A stretch of 45,489 bases of DNA, taken from contig JACQFZ010000060.1 of assembly GCA_016199745.1 (NCBI GenBank), positions 1-45,489 on the forward strand. Direction: 5' to 3'. Position 1 is the first letter of the stretch; each line of letters starts with the position of its first letter. Position numbers and translations under genes: made by a program. Shown here piece after piece: positions 23,306-32,363 of this stretch. Source of the stretch: Gammaproteobacteria bacterium. GTDB lineage: Bacteria; Pseudomonadota; Gammaproteobacteria; Acidiferrobacterales; Sulfurifustaceae. The notes under the pieces were generated by a model that saw nothing but the letters and a program-made list of their open reading frames with translations, did no database searches and was not told the DNA's origin.

Positions 23306-24220
23306 TTAGCGCGGCGCTTCGGGCGGCCGCGCCACTACCAGCAGTAGTTCGCCGAACTGATTGAGCAGCGGTATCCGCTGTGCCGCGCGCGATAGCGCGA
23401 CTACCGGCAAGCGCAAACGGTTGGCGAGCGGAATACCGATCTGTATCGGTTGACACCAAATCGTCTGAAAGTAGCGTTTCGTTTCTTTCAAGATCTCGCG
23501 CCGCCGGAACAAGTAACGGTAAATGCCGCCTTCGCGATAATGCCCGGACTGCGGTTCGCGCCGTAGCCGGTTGCCGAGTCCGTAGTAGTGCGTGCTGAAG
23601 ACGAACTTGCCATTCGGTTTGAGCGCCTTGGCGGCGACTTCCATCATAGCGGCGCGATGCTGCGCGGTCGGCAGGTTCGATACTAACGTCGACATGACAA
23701 TGTCGAAGCTGTGCGGTTGCACAGCGAACTGCGTGCAGTCGGCGTGAACCAGGCCGACGTTCCAATCCGATTGCAGGCGCGTCGCCAATTGCTGCAGCGA
23801 CGCGAACGAGAAATCCACGGCGATCACCTGTGCCTGCTGTTCAGCCAGGCGCACGGTGTACCGACCGGTACCGGCGCCGAGCTCGAGCATCGTCGAGCCT
23901 TTCAGCGGTTTCAGCGCCGCCAGCGTCGGTACGATTTCCATTTGTTGCCAGGCGGACAATTCACCGTCGGCGTTATAGCGGGGTGCTCCTTGCTCGCGTA
24001 GCGTGCGCTCGTTATTACTTTCGCCGTCGAGTGACGTCGGATCGAGAAATCGGACAATGCCTTCCTCAATCGGATAACTGCGTCGGCAAGTGCCGCATCG
24101 TAGCGCCGCCTGGCGTACATAGGCCGAGGGTGTCGACGATTGATCTCGTACATCGAGCGTTCCGCTGTCATGCGGGCAGCGCAGGATGGAGAGTAAATTT
24201 GCTGGAAAGCCGCGGTACAT
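23306..24220 (-). CDS. SAM methyltransferase with N-terminal Trm112-like zinc domain
   Basis: A 304-residue protein. Residues about 5-60 resemble Trm112/YcaR zinc-binding modules: LLSILRCPHDSGTLD, then LRCGTCRRSYPIEEGIVRFL, with Cys pairs in the expected places. Residues about 85-225 form a class I methyltransferase (TMLELGAGTGRYTVRLAEQ, VIAVDFSFASLQQL, FDIVMSTLVSNLP, LKPNGKFVFST). The C-terminus is a helical cap with a hydrophobic end. Substrate unknown; the fusion of Trm112-like and methyltransferase modules in one chain is seen in other bacteria. AGGGA precedes the ATG by 9 bases. Confidence 0.85.
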   Translation of the reverse strand: MYRGFPANLLSILRCPHDSGTLDVRDQSSTPSAYVRQAALRCGTCRRSYPIEEGIVRFLDPTSLDGESNNERTLREQGAPRYNADGELSAWQQMEIVPTLAALKPLKGSTMLELGAGTGRYTVRLAEQQAQVIAVDFSFASLQQLATRLQSDWNVGLVHADCTQFAVQPHSFDIVMSTLVSNLPTAQHRAAMMEVAAKALKPNGKFVFSTHYYGLGNRLRREPQSGHYREGGIYRYLFRRREILKETKRYFQTIWCQPIQIGIPLANRLRLPVVALSRAAQRIPLLNQFGELLLVVARPPEAPR

Positions 24221-24422
24221 ATGCCTGGTCCCTGAGAGCTTATTTATAAGTTAATGGCGATGCCGGTGCCTTTTTTCGTTTTCGATGGAGCTATTTCACC
24301 AGCGTGCTGGGCGGTGCGAGCTTAGCAAGGATCGGTACACGTGCGGGTATTTTTTAGTTTTTATACCGACCCGAGTTCTCGTTTAACGGCGGTAATATCG
24401 AGTAGCGGTCACTTACGAAACA

Positions 24423-24451
24423 TTGGCGCGTCGCGATCGGTCAACTATAGT
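24423..24451 (+). promoter_or_regulatory. sigma70-type promoter of the GGDEF regulator gene
   Basis: TTGGCG (24423-24428) and TATAGT (24446-24451) are exactly 17 bases apart on the plus strand. Transcription would begin about 20-25 bases before the start codon. The rest of 24221-24478 is AT-richer than its neighbours, with no gene seen. Confidence 0.65.
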
Positions 24452-24478
24452 TGTCGGTAACGGAGTTTCGACCCCTGC

Positions 24479-25429
24479 TTGCTGATGCTTACCGAAGAGC
24501 TCAACCCCACAGGTTTGCCGCAACTGCTTTTAGCCGAGGATTCGGAGACGTCGGCAGCGCTCATCCTGCGTTATCTCAGCGATCAATACCAAGTCCTGCA
24601 TGCCCGCGATGGGCAACATGCCTGGGAGCTGTTGGCCGTCCAGCCGGGCGTTGAGCTGATTCTGACGGACATTCAAATGCCGCGCATGAGCGGTCAGGAG
24701 TTGCTGACCAAGATTCGCGCCAGCGATATGACAGTTATTAGCAATTTGCCGGTGATCGTAATGACGTCGGCGGACGACAACGCCGATCGGCATCTGGCGT
24801 TCGAGAACGGTGCCAACGATTTCGTTAACAAGCCGGTCGATCCCGTAGAGCTCAAGGCGCGCCTCAACGTACATCGCAAGTTAGCGCGCACCATCCGTGA
24901 GCTGGAAGAAAGCCGCAAGTTGCTGCAGGAGCAAGCAACCACCGATGTGCTAACGCAGATGAAAAATCGTCGCGCCTTTGGCGAGATCAGCCTGCATCAT
25001 TTTATGTTGGCGCTACGGCATAACGCCGATATGTCGCTGCTAACGCTGGATATCGATCACTTCAAAAAAATTAACGATACCTACGGCCATCCGGGTGGCG
25101 ACGAGGCTTTGGTACAAGTCTCTAAGATCATCAAATCGATGGTTCGCGCTTCCGACGTGCCGGCGCGCATGGGCGGCGAAGAATTCACGGTGTTACTGCC
25201 GAATACTAACCGTGTCGGCGCGGGTGTGTTGGCCGAGCGGATTCGTGTGGCAATTGAAAGTCACAAGTTTGCCATTACTGGTGTGTCGGTTTCGATAACC
25301 GTCAGTGTTGGTGTTTCGTCGTTCGGAAACGACGGCAACGACAGCCTCGATCAACTGCTAGAGATTGCCGACCGGCGACTTTATATTGCCAAGGAAAATG
25401 GTCGCAATCGGGTAATACTCCGCGGGTAA
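24479..25429 (+). CDS. response regulator with active-type GGDEF domain (diguanylate cyclase)
   Basis: A PleD-like protein of 316 residues: receiver domain (LLLAEDSETS, phospho-Asp in ILTDIQMPRMSGQEL, Lys in FVNKPVD), a helical linker (TIRELEESRKLLQEQATTD) and a GGDEF domain. The signature is GGEEF in ARMGGEEFTVLLP, preceded five residues earlier by the inhibitory-site motif RASD, so it should make c-di-GMP and be feedback-inhibited. DIDHFKKINDTYGHPGGDEAL is intact. The start may be TTG at 24479 or ATG at 24485; GGAG at 24462-24465 fits the first slightly better. No cognate kinase gene is adjacent. Confidence 0.93.
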   Translation: MLMLTEELNPTGLPQLLLAEDSETSAALILRYLSDQYQVLHARDGQHAWELLAVQPGVELILTDIQMPRMSGQELLTKIRASDMTVISNLPVIVMTSADDNADRHLAFENGANDFVNKPVDPVELKARLNVHRKLARTIRELEESRKLLQEQATTDVLTQMKNRRAFGEISLHHFMLALRHNADMSLLTLDIDHFKKINDTYGHPGGDEALVQVSKIIKSMVRASDVPARMGGEEFTVLLPNTNRVGAGVLAERIRVAIESHKFAITGVSVSITVSVGVSSFGNDGNDSLDQLLEIADRRLYIAKENGRNRVILRG

Positions 25430-25593
25430 TTCCCCTATTCCACGCTCGCTGAGCGTCGGTGAGCCTTTGTTGGCCAATTCCCTTCATCAAAACAGGCTTG
25501 TGATCCACTGATAGTTGTGGCGTTTTTTCTCGGCAGTGGTTGTGCTCTCATAGCGAGCCAGTCGACGGAGGGCGCCTTTGTATCTGCGCCCCG

Positions 25594-25623
25594 TTGTTTT
25601 GACATTGAAAATTAATGTATAAG
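25594..25623 (+). promoter_or_regulatory. possible promoter of asnB
   Basis: TTGTTT (25594-25599) and TATAAG (25618-25623) are 18 bases apart, giving a leader of about 100 bases before the asnB ATG. Confidence 0.4.
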
Positions 25624-25697
25624 CATGCGTAACAACCACAACTGTCGGCCAATACCCACCCTTCGTTCAAACAGTGCCCGAATAACGACCGTGCGCG

Positions 25698-25723
25698 GCG
25701 CTCCGCCGTTACGCGGACGGCGC
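25698..25723 (+). promoter_or_regulatory. stem-loop directly before the asnB start codon
   Basis: GCGC-TCCGC (25698-25706 with its flank) pairs with GCGGA (25713-25717) and GCGC (25720-25723) across a CGTTAC loop, with a small bulge. It ends 6 bases before the ATG at 25730, where a ribosome site should be, so it could limit translation unless opened. Confidence 0.4.
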
Positions 25724-25729
25724 TAGGTC

Positions 25730-27595
25730 ATGTGCGGTATTTGCGCCATCGCCGGCGGTCATAGCGAACGCACATCGGCGGTAATCGAGGCGATGACGCG
25801 GTCGCTGCGCCACCGTGGTCCCGATACGCAGACCTACCGACAGCTCCCCGGCGTCGATCTTGGCCATACGCGCTTGAGCATCATCGACCTCGCCGGCGGC
25901 GAGCAGCCGATGGCGGACGAAAGCGGCCGGTTCTGGATCGTATTCAACGGTGAAATTTACAACTACGTCGAACTGCGTGCGGAGCTCGCGCGGGAAGGTG
26001 CGCGCTTTCACACGCGCTCCGATACGGAAGTCATTTTGGCGGCGTTCGCGCACTGGGGCGCGGCGGGCCTGCAGCGATTGCGCGGCATGTACGCCTTTGT
26101 GATTTGGGATACGCAGGCGCGGCGTTTGTTTGCCGCGCGTGATCTGTTCGGCGAGAAGCCGCTTTATTATGCGACTGCCGCGGACGGTGCGCTCGTGCTG
26201 GGTTCCGAGATAAAGGCGATCGTCCGCTCCGGCCTGGTACAGCCGCGGCTCGATCGCACGACGATCGATGCTTATTTGTGTCTCGGCTATGTGCCGCCGG
26301 ACCGTACCGTTTATGAAAATGTACATACGCTTACGCCGGGCCATTATTTGGAGTGGGACGCCGATCGCGGCGTTCGTCTGACGCGTTACTGGAAGCCGGT
26401 GGCGGCAAAGCAGTCGTGGACGGTCGAAGACGCCGGCGAGCAGCTGCGCGCGTTGTTGCAGCAAGCCGTCCGCCGACAGATGGTGGCCGACGTACCGGTC
26501 GGTGCCTTCCTAAGCGGAGGGCACGACTCGAGCACCATCGTCGCGCTCATGCAGAGCGAATCGACGCGCCCGGTGCAGACCTTCTCGGTCGGATTCGGCG
26601 AATACATCGACGAGCGGCCGTACGCGCGCGCCGTCGCCGAGCGCTATGGAACCGACCATCATGAGATCGATCTCGGTGCGCCGCCGGTAGCAGAATTACT
26701 TGCACGCATGGTCGAAGTGTACGACGAGCCGTTCATGGACCCGTCGCATATTCCGACGTATTTGATCTGCGAATACGCGCGCCGGCATGTGAAGGTCGCG
26801 CTCTCCGGCGATGGCGCCGATGAGCTGTTCGGCGGCTACGCCTGGTATCCGCTGTTGGCGCAATCGGTCAAAGCCTCGGGTGCGTGGCCGGTTTGGTTAC
26901 TGAGCCGCAGCTTGAGCCGTTTGTTGCGCGATCGTGTCACCACGCTTACACGCTACTCGCAGGCGCAAGCATTAGCACGGCGCTGGAGCGATCCATGGGA
27001 CCGCTACGTGCACCATCGTTTTGGTGTCACCCGCGCCGAGCGTAAGGCATTGTGGGGCACCGATGCGGCGACGTATTTTCCACCGTCGTACCACGCCCCC
27101 GATAGCGACACGCATGGCATGGATCGCGTGTTGCATTTCGATCTATCATGTTTTTTACCGGGCGATATTCTGGTCAAGGTCGATCGTGCGGCAATGGCGC
27201 ACGGGCTCGAAACGCGGGCGCCGTTTCTCGATCGCGATGTCGTCGAGTTCGCACTGTCGTTGCCGGCGGAGCTGAAAGTGAAGTCGGCGCACACGAAAGT
27301 GTTGTTCAAGACGGCATTGCAGCGCTACTGGCCGCCGGCGTTGCACAATCGCAAGAAGCAAGGCTTCGCCGCGCCGTACCGCGAATGGCTCGGTCGACCG
27401 GATATGCAAGCGCTGCAGGCCCGCATATTTGCCCCGGGATCGGCGTTACGGCAATTGTTGCCGCATATCCCCACATCGATCGTGTCGCAGCGTAATTATC
27501 TTGCCTGGAATTTATTAACGCTCGGTCTTTGGTTGGAGCGACACGCGAGCGCCGTCGCGATAGACCCACCGCGCGGCATCGGTGTGGCAGCCTAA
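25730..27595 (+). CDS. asnB: asparagine synthetase (glutamine-hydrolysing)
   Basis: A 621-residue class II glutamine amidotransferase. The N-terminal Cys2 (MCGICAIAGG) is the nucleophile; LRHRGPDTQT, LGHTRLSIIDLAGGEQPM and FNGEIYNY follow. The synthetase domain has the PP-loop FLSGGHDSS (about 258-266, with His where Leu is common) and ALSGDGADELFGGYAWYP. The EDPLF-type region DEPFMDPSHIPTYLICEYAR is intact. AsnB paralogues of this length often sit in exopolysaccharide clusters, and the next gene is a glycosyltransferase, so the true amide acceptor may be a sugar rather than aspartate. That last point is inference. Confidence 0.9.
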   Translation: MCGICAIAGGHSERTSAVIEAMTRSLRHRGPDTQTYRQLPGVDLGHTRLSIIDLAGGEQPMADESGRFWIVFNGEIYNYVELRAELAREGARFHTRSDTEVILAAFAHWGAAGLQRLRGMYAFVIWDTQARRLFAARDLFGEKPLYYATAADGALVLGSEIKAIVRSGLVQPRLDRTTIDAYLCLGYVPPDRTVYENVHTLTPGHYLEWDADRGVRLTRYWKPVAAKQSWTVEDAGEQLRALLQQAVRRQMVADVPVGAFLSGGHDSSTIVALMQSESTRPVQTFSVGFGEYIDERPYARAVAERYGTDHHEIDLGAPPVAELLARMVEVYDEPFMDPSHIPTYLICEYARRHVKVALSGDGADELFGGYAWYPLLAQSVKASGAWPVWLLSRSLSRLLRDRVTTLTRYSQAQALARRWSDPWDRYVHHRFGVTRAERKALWGTDAATYFPPSYHAPDSDTHGMDRVLHFDLSCFLPGDILVKVDRAAMAHGLETRAPFLDRDVVEFALSLPAELKVKSAHTKVLFKTALQRYWPPALHNRKKQGFAAPYREWLGRPDMQALQARIFAPGSALRQLLPHIPTSIVSQRNYLAWNLLTLGLWLERHASAVAIDPPRGIGVAA

Positions 27596-27660
27596 GGGCA
27601 ATGAGAAATGCGCAGTTTTTAACAGAAATACATCGCCGAACCCGCTAACAGCAAGCAACG

Positions 27661-29001
27661 ATGATGGGAGACGCAAACAAAATGGTTAACGTACCCGCAC
27701 GGCGTCTGCGGATCGCTTATCTTGTCGGTACCTTTCCGGCTCCTTCGGAAACCTTCATCGTCAATCAAATCGTCGGTGTCGCCGCACGCGGGCACGATGT
27801 CGATATCTACACCACCTGCATGCCGACAGACGATCCGATACCGGTCGCGGTTGCGCGTTCAGGATTGTTGCAGCGTCGGCAACGTCTGTGCGCGTCACCG
27901 AATCGGCTGGTCGGCTTACTGGAGACCGTCGGATTGGCGCTTGTGGTTGGCATGCGTGCGCCGCGTTATCTATTGCGGGTCTTGCGCCTTGTCATGAAAA
28001 CAGGGCGTGCTGGATCGTTGCGGCTGCTCTACGCTGCGTTGCGGTTGCATCGGTTGGGATCGAAGCGATATGACGTGATTCACGCGCAGTTCGGCGTTTA
28101 TGGATCGTTCGCGTCGCGCTTGATCGAGGTCGGTGCCATTAGCGGGGCACTAGTCACCTCGTTCCGCGGTTATGACGTTGGCAAGCGCGCATGGCAAGAG
28201 CATGCGGGATACCGCGAATTGTTTAATGCCGGCGCGCTTTTTTTTCCGGTGAGTGCGGCACTGGCGACGAGGTTAGTGAAGGCCGGCTGCGATCCGGCCA
28301 AGGTGCAGGTGCATCACTCCGGCATTCGTGTGCGTGACTTGCCTTACGCCGAGCGACGTTCGACCGCTAACGTCGTGCATGCGGTCACGGTCGCGCGGCT
28401 GGTCGAGAAGAAGGGGTTACTCTATGCCATCGAGGCGGTGGCGTTGGTGCGCGCCTCTGGGCGCGCGATCTCATATACCATTATTGGCGACGGCCCGCTG
28501 CGCGACGAGCTGACGCAATTGACGCAACGCTACGGAATAAAGGCGCATGTCCAATTGCGCGGATGGTTGCCGCACGAGCAGGCGTTGCAATGCCTGCAAA
28601 CGGCGCATGTTCTGTTGGCGCCGAGTGTTACCGCGATCGACGGCGACGAGGAAGGTATTCCTAACGCCGTGAAAGAGGCAATGGCTTTTGGCGTACCGGT
28701 GATTAGCACGGTCCATGGTGGTATCCCGGAGTTGGTCGAAGACGGGGTCTCGGGTTTTCTGGTGCCCGAGCGCGATGTGATCCAGTTGAGCGAACGGTTG
28801 ATTACCTTGATCGACCATCCCCAGCTGGGTGTGGTGATGGGCCGCGCTGCGCGCGCTCGAGTCGAGCGCGAATACGATAGCGAGCGGCTCAACGAAGAGT
28901 TGATCGCGCTGTACAGTGCTGTCGCCGCGAATAGTAGTGCGCTCGTGCCGGTATCTGCACCAACGACGGTGGTGACGGCAGACATCGCTGGGGCGACATG
29001 A
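27661..29001 (+). CDS. family 4 glycosyltransferase
   Basis: A 446-residue GT-B glycosyltransferase of the GT4/WcaL-like type. N-terminal domain: RIAYLVGTFPAPSETFIVNQ, DVIHAQFGVYGSFAS, VTSFRGYDVG. C-terminal nucleotide-sugar domain: TVARLVEKKGLLYAIEAVAL, YTIIGDGPLRDEL, GWLPHEQALQ, and the E-x7-E signature in KEAMAFGVPVISTVHGGIPE. The sugar and acceptor are unknown; colanic-acid-type polysaccharide synthesis is plausible. An in-frame ATG at 27682, with GGGAG upstream, is an alternative start. The gene is followed by a strong terminator. Confidence 0.9.
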   Translation: MMGDANKMVNVPARRLRIAYLVGTFPAPSETFIVNQIVGVAARGHDVDIYTTCMPTDDPIPVAVARSGLLQRRQRLCASPNRLVGLLETVGLALVVGMRAPRYLLRVLRLVMKTGRAGSLRLLYAALRLHRLGSKRYDVIHAQFGVYGSFASRLIEVGAISGALVTSFRGYDVGKRAWQEHAGYRELFNAGALFFPVSAALATRLVKAGCDPAKVQVHHSGIRVRDLPYAERRSTANVVHAVTVARLVEKKGLLYAIEAVALVRASGRAISYTIIGDGPLRDELTQLTQRYGIKAHVQLRGWLPHEQALQCLQTAHVLLAPSVTAIDGDEEGIPNAVKEAMAFGVPVISTVHGGIPELVEDGVSGFLVPERDVIQLSERLITLIDHPQLGVVMGRAARARVEREYDSERLNEELIALYSAVAANSSALVPVSAPTTVVTADIAGAT

Positions 29002-29056
29002 GTTGATATGATTGAATGACGCTTCGCGATTGCGGCGAAGCCCGAGACGCACAAAA

Positions 29057-29088
29057 GCAAAAGGGCTGCATTACCGCAGCCCTTTTGC
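29057..29088 (+). terminator. strong, probably bidirectional terminator
   Basis: A perfect 13-base stem, GCAAAAGGGCTGC (29057-29069) with GCAGCCCTTTTGC (29076-29088), has the loop ATTACC. On the plus strand it lies 56 bases after the glycosyltransferase stop with TTTTGCTAT at the end. On the minus strand it ends CTTTTGCTTTTGTG and lies 40 bases after the stop of the remnant frame at 29128. Confidence 0.8.
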
Positions 29089-29127
29089 TATCTACTTGCT
29101 GCGCTTGTGGTCGTGTTGCCCCTAATC

Positions 29128-29394
29128 TCAATCTTCAGAAAAACCCAGAACGTCCAAAGTCGCGTGCGACAAATTTGCCGCACGTCGGAATGTTTCGCTA
29201 AACGTCGTGCCGTTTATCAGGTCCAGTGAATACTCGAAGCTTTTCGGTGGCTGCAGCTCAAGCTTGTAGGACGCGAGGTCGATTATGGGCTTCTGCGGTG
29301 TCTCCGGTTGCCTTCCGACGGGAGTCGAGAAAGATTGATCCAGATCAAGTCGCCATCCAACTAATGAGTGTAAATCTAAGTGAGACTGAGCATA
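29128..29394 (-). pseudogene. open-frame remnant, unknown protein
   Basis: An 88-codon open minus-strand frame without ATG, GTG or TTG near its beginning. It reads, among others, PIIDLASYKLELQPPKSFEY, SLDLINGTTFSETFRRAANL and ends LDVLGFSED. The composition looks coding, and the strong terminator follows the stop. I recognise no family. I read it as the 3' end of a decayed gene whose start is gone; it could also be chance. An FNR-like site lies inside it. Confidence 0.3.
29335..29348 (+). promoter_or_regulatory. FNR/Anr-type box (TTGATCCAGATCAA)
   Basis: A perfect TTGAT-N4-ATCAA palindrome, the consensus for FNR/Anr-type oxygen or nitric-oxide regulators. Its centre is 41.5 bases before 29383, and a weak -10 (TAAATC, 29371-29376) sits where a class II activated promoter requires it. 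It lies about 200 bases upstream of the diguanylate cyclase start, the only downstream gene. The link is inference. Confidence 0.45.
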
Positions 29395-29547
29395 CTATTA
29401 CAACGGATATAACACGTCCTGGAGTTCGCTGGCTAAATAGATGACCGCGACAATAGGTCGGTTGCTGAAGGGTAAGGCGAGTAGTCTGACAGATTCATAA
29501 GAAGAACAAAGGCGGCACAAAGGAGCGCAGCGAAAAGGAGATTGACA

Positions 29548-32118
29548 TTGAACCGTATGTCTTTAGCCCCAACGGCTTCTATCAGCGCCATTTTTGGTGT
29601 CGTCGTTGCTGTACTCGGAGCCAGCACCCTGCTGGGCTGGTCGTTCGGTATTCCTGAACTCGTGCGTATTCGTCCGCAATGGACGGTTATGGTGCTCAGT
29701 ACCGCGCTATGCCTGATCGTTGGCGGCAGTGCATTGATAGCCAGCGCGAAAGCGCCTTTGGCTCGGCGTCCGTTGATCCGCACGCTCTGTGGTTGTCTGC
29801 TAGCGCTGACGGCTGTTGCGGTTCTCGTCGAACTAACATCCGGTCTGTCGCTCGGTATCGATTTTCCCGAGCTACATCGGCGCTTTGATACCGGCTATCC
29901 ACATCCTGGACGAATGGCATCGAACACCGCTGTTGCGTTGCTTTGCTTCGCGCTGGCACTCATTGCGATCGATCGCCTGCATGGAAGGCACAAAACCATC
30001 GTCCTGCGAGTACTGACCAGCGTTGTGATTGTCATCGGCGGATTTTCATTGGCCGGTTATGCGCTTCGCTTGGATTTTCTTTACAGCTGGGCGGGTGCTG
30101 GCCGAATGGCGGCGCATACGGCAGTGGCGATAATCGCATTAGGTGCAGGACTGTGGAATCTTCGATACCCGGGGCAGCGATACCTTTTCGAGAACGATGA
30201 GGTAAAGCAAATTCAGTTAATAGCTTCCATCATATTGAGCGTCGTCGTAGTAATTGCCGGTCTTGTCTGTTTTGCGTTCTTACAGCATCGCTTCGAACAA
30301 TCTATTGCCGAGCAACTGTCGCGGACGTTGCGCGATCGGCGAGAATTTTTCGACAGTATGATTCAGCTGCGCACGGAAAGAGCCGTGCTCGCGAGTACGA
30401 ACGTTAGTATTTCCGAGCATCTGGCAGCGCTGACAGAGAACCGGGGCAATGCTGCCGCCAGAACCGCGTTGGATGCGATTGGCAACCAACTGCTCGGAAA
30501 CGGATTCTCGGTAGTGGTGTTCGAGAGCAACGAACACGTGACAGTACGCGACGGTTCGTTTCGCGGTCCACCCACACTCGAGGTGGCAGTGCGCAGCGCC
30601 TATTCCTACCCGGTCAAACTCGCATGGCGCGACGGCTATTACTTAATCGTTGAAGTATCCGTACGCGATCGGGCAAACCGAACGGTCGGACGTGTACTGA
30701 CTGAACAACAGTTGCCGCGTTTGACGGCATTGGTGAAAGACATCGACAGTTGGGGTAAGACCGGCGACATGGCGGTATGTGCGAGTGAAGGTAACGGCGC
30801 CGCCTGCTTCCCGCAGCGTTCACGGCGTGAGGTCTTTCGGATGCCGTTGTCGATAAATGGGCAACCGCTTCCCATTTTTTACGCGCTGAACAACCAGGTG
30901 AGCGTACGGCAGGCAATCGATTTTCGCGGCACACGCGTATTAGTGGCGCATGCACCGATAGGAAATACCGGATTGGGCATGCTCATCAAAATGGATATGA
31001 CCGAGCTATTCGCACCGATTCGTGAGCAGTTTCAGTTAGCGCTGCCGTTTTTGGGCCTACTCGTTATGATCGGCGCTTGGTTCGTGCGGTCGCGCCTTCG
31101 TCCACTTGCCGAAGCGTTAGTCAGTGCGCGCCGGCAGGCGCAAGCGAACGAAGCGCGTTTTGTGGCGGCGACCGAAAGCAATCTAGATGCGTTTTTCATC
31201 CTAGAAACTGTACGCAGTGCCGCTGGATCGGTGGTTGATTTTCGCCTGGCTTATCTAAACGGGCAGAGCGAAAGACTTTTGACCCGCGAGCGCGGGCAAC
31301 TGTTAGGAAGAGGAATTAAGAGATTGGTCGGCGCGGAATTGCTGTCGCGTAATTTTGCTGAATATGTCCGGGTGATGAGTGCCGGTGCTCCGTTAGTGAA
31401 CGAATTTTTCGTGACGATCGTCAACAAAGGCACTGTTTGGTATGCCCATCAAGTGGTGCACTTCGGTGATAATCTTGCGGTCACGATGCGCGATATTACC
31501 GACCGCCGACTTGCACAAGAACGTCTGCAACGGCTCGCCCAGTTCGATCCGTTAACAGAGCTACCCAATCGCGCGCTATTTTTCGATCGACTCAATAGCG
31601 CCATTAAATTAGCGGCACGCAACCGTACCGACGTCGCTCTCATGTATATCGACATCGATCGGTTCAAAAGTGTCAATGATAACTACGGCCACGCCGCCGG
31701 CGACATCCTTCTTCGCGAATTCGCCAAGCGCCTTCAGGTTTGCCTGCGTGCATCAGACACGGTTGGACGTCTGGCAGGCGACGAATTCGCTATCCTTCTC
31801 GGCACGGTGTACCAACGAAGCGATGCCGAAGTGATTGCACTGAAAATAACGTATGCCTTGCGTGATCCCATTGACATCGGCTCGACGTCGATCGTAATCA
31901 GCGCAAGCATTGGCATTGCCTATATGGAAGCGATGTTTGCGGTAACGGCGGAACGGTTATTGGGGTTGGCCGATAGCGCGCTCTACAGCGTCAAACGTCA
32001 AGGCCGCGGTAGCTACCGCTTAGTTGATAGCAGTCCTGGCCGGAGAATTTCCGGCGATCCTACCACCGACCGCTCTGATGAGCCCGCCGATATGTCGTCC
32101 AAAAATTTTTTTTCGTAA
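29548..32118 (+). CDS. membrane diguanylate cyclase with extracytoplasmic sensor and PAS domain
   Basis: An 856-residue protein. Residues about 10-230 hold some seven hydrophobic spans (MASE-like; e.g. TVMVLSTALCLIVGGSAL, VIVIGGFSLAGYAL). After a span ending VIAGLVCFAFL comes a large extracytoplasmic region (about 240-485, Cache-like, with ERAVLASTNVSISEHLAAL), then another span (LPFLGLLVMIGAWFV), a PAS-like domain and a GGDEF domain. The signature is AGDEF in RLAGDEFAILLG, still compatible with activity, with an inhibitory-site RASD upstream. TTG at 29548 is chosen because AAGGAG ends 7 bases before it; TTG 29542 and ATG 29557 are poorer. Possibly controlled by the FNR-like box. Confidence 0.9.
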   Translation: MNRMSLAPTASISAIFGVVVAVLGASTLLGWSFGIPELVRIRPQWTVMVLSTALCLIVGGSALIASAKAPLARRPLIRTLCGCLLALTAVAVLVELTSGLSLGIDFPELHRRFDTGYPHPGRMASNTAVALLCFALALIAIDRLHGRHKTIVLRVLTSVVIVIGGFSLAGYALRLDFLYSWAGAGRMAAHTAVAIIALGAGLWNLRYPGQRYLFENDEVKQIQLIASIILSVVVVIAGLVCFAFLQHRFEQSIAEQLSRTLRDRREFFDSMIQLRTERAVLASTNVSISEHLAALTENRGNAAARTALDAIGNQLLGNGFSVVVFESNEHVTVRDGSFRGPPTLEVAVRSAYSYPVKLAWRDGYYLIVEVSVRDRANRTVGRVLTEQQLPRLTALVKDIDSWGKTGDMAVCASEGNGAACFPQRSRREVFRMPLSINGQPLPIFYALNNQVSVRQAIDFRGTRVLVAHAPIGNTGLGMLIKMDMTELFAPIREQFQLALPFLGLLVMIGAWFVRSRLRPLAEALVSARRQAQANEARFVAATESNLDAFFILETVRSAAGSVVDFRLAYLNGQSERLLTRERGQLLGRGIKRLVGAELLSRNFAEYVRVMSAGAPLVNEFFVTIVNKGTVWYAHQVVHFGDNLAVTMRDITDRRLAQERLQRLAQFDPLTELPNRALFFDRLNSAIKLAARNRTDVALMYIDIDRFKSVNDNYGHAAGDILLREFAKRLQVCLRASDTVGRLAGDEFAILLGTVYQRSDAEVIALKITYALRDPIDIGSTSIVISASIGIAYMEAMFAVTAERLLGLADSALYSVKRQGRGSYRLVDSSPGRRISGDPTTDRSDEPADMSSKNFFS

Positions 32119-32244
32119 ACCGGAACACCATCAAGGATTTTTGCGTCATGTACTGCGAATGTGAGCCGCTTACATGAGGCGAGCATGTGGGGTGGTAAAT
32201 AGATGACGCCAAGCGGTTCTATAGCGGACACTTGTCACGAAGGC

Positions 32245-32267
32245 GGGCAGGCTACTTTGGCCTGCCC
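32245..32267 (+). terminator. terminator-like hairpin after the diguanylate cyclase
   Basis: GGGCAGGC (32245-32252) and GCCTGCCC (32260-32267) form a perfect 8-base stem with loop TACTTTG, followed by the T-rich TGTTGTT. It lies 126 bases after the stop. The rest of 32119-32363 shows no gene. Confidence 0.5.
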
Positions 32268-32363
32268 TGTTGTTACCCCTGCACCGCAACTGCTTACTGC
32301 AACGACGCCGGCGCGTCAGTTGAGAGTGTCGCGATCACGGCCTGATCATGCGCTAGCCAGAAC

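Larger units (their letters stand above)
25430..25729. other. 300-base intergenic region before asnB
   Basis: No gene seen. It contains an AGTTGTGG and a distant inverse CCACAACT, the candidate promoter at 25594-25623 and a strong hairpin just before the asnB start. A TTGACA at 25599-25604 is present but has no -10 at normal spacing. Confidence 0.5.

Noticed and set aside
25599-25623. TTGACA as -35 of asnB
   Set aside because: The only good -10 (TATAAG) is 13 bases away, which is too close for sigma70; TTGTTT at 18 bases was preferred.
29016-29201. 61-codon plus-strand ORF after the glycosyltransferase
   Set aside because: It runs through the strong terminator hairpin and has no protein-like pattern.
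32013-32231. 72-codon minus-strand ORF overlapping the diguanylate cyclase end
   Set aside because: Partly plausible composition, but it overlaps the cyclase's 3' end and has no recognisable similarity or ribosome site.
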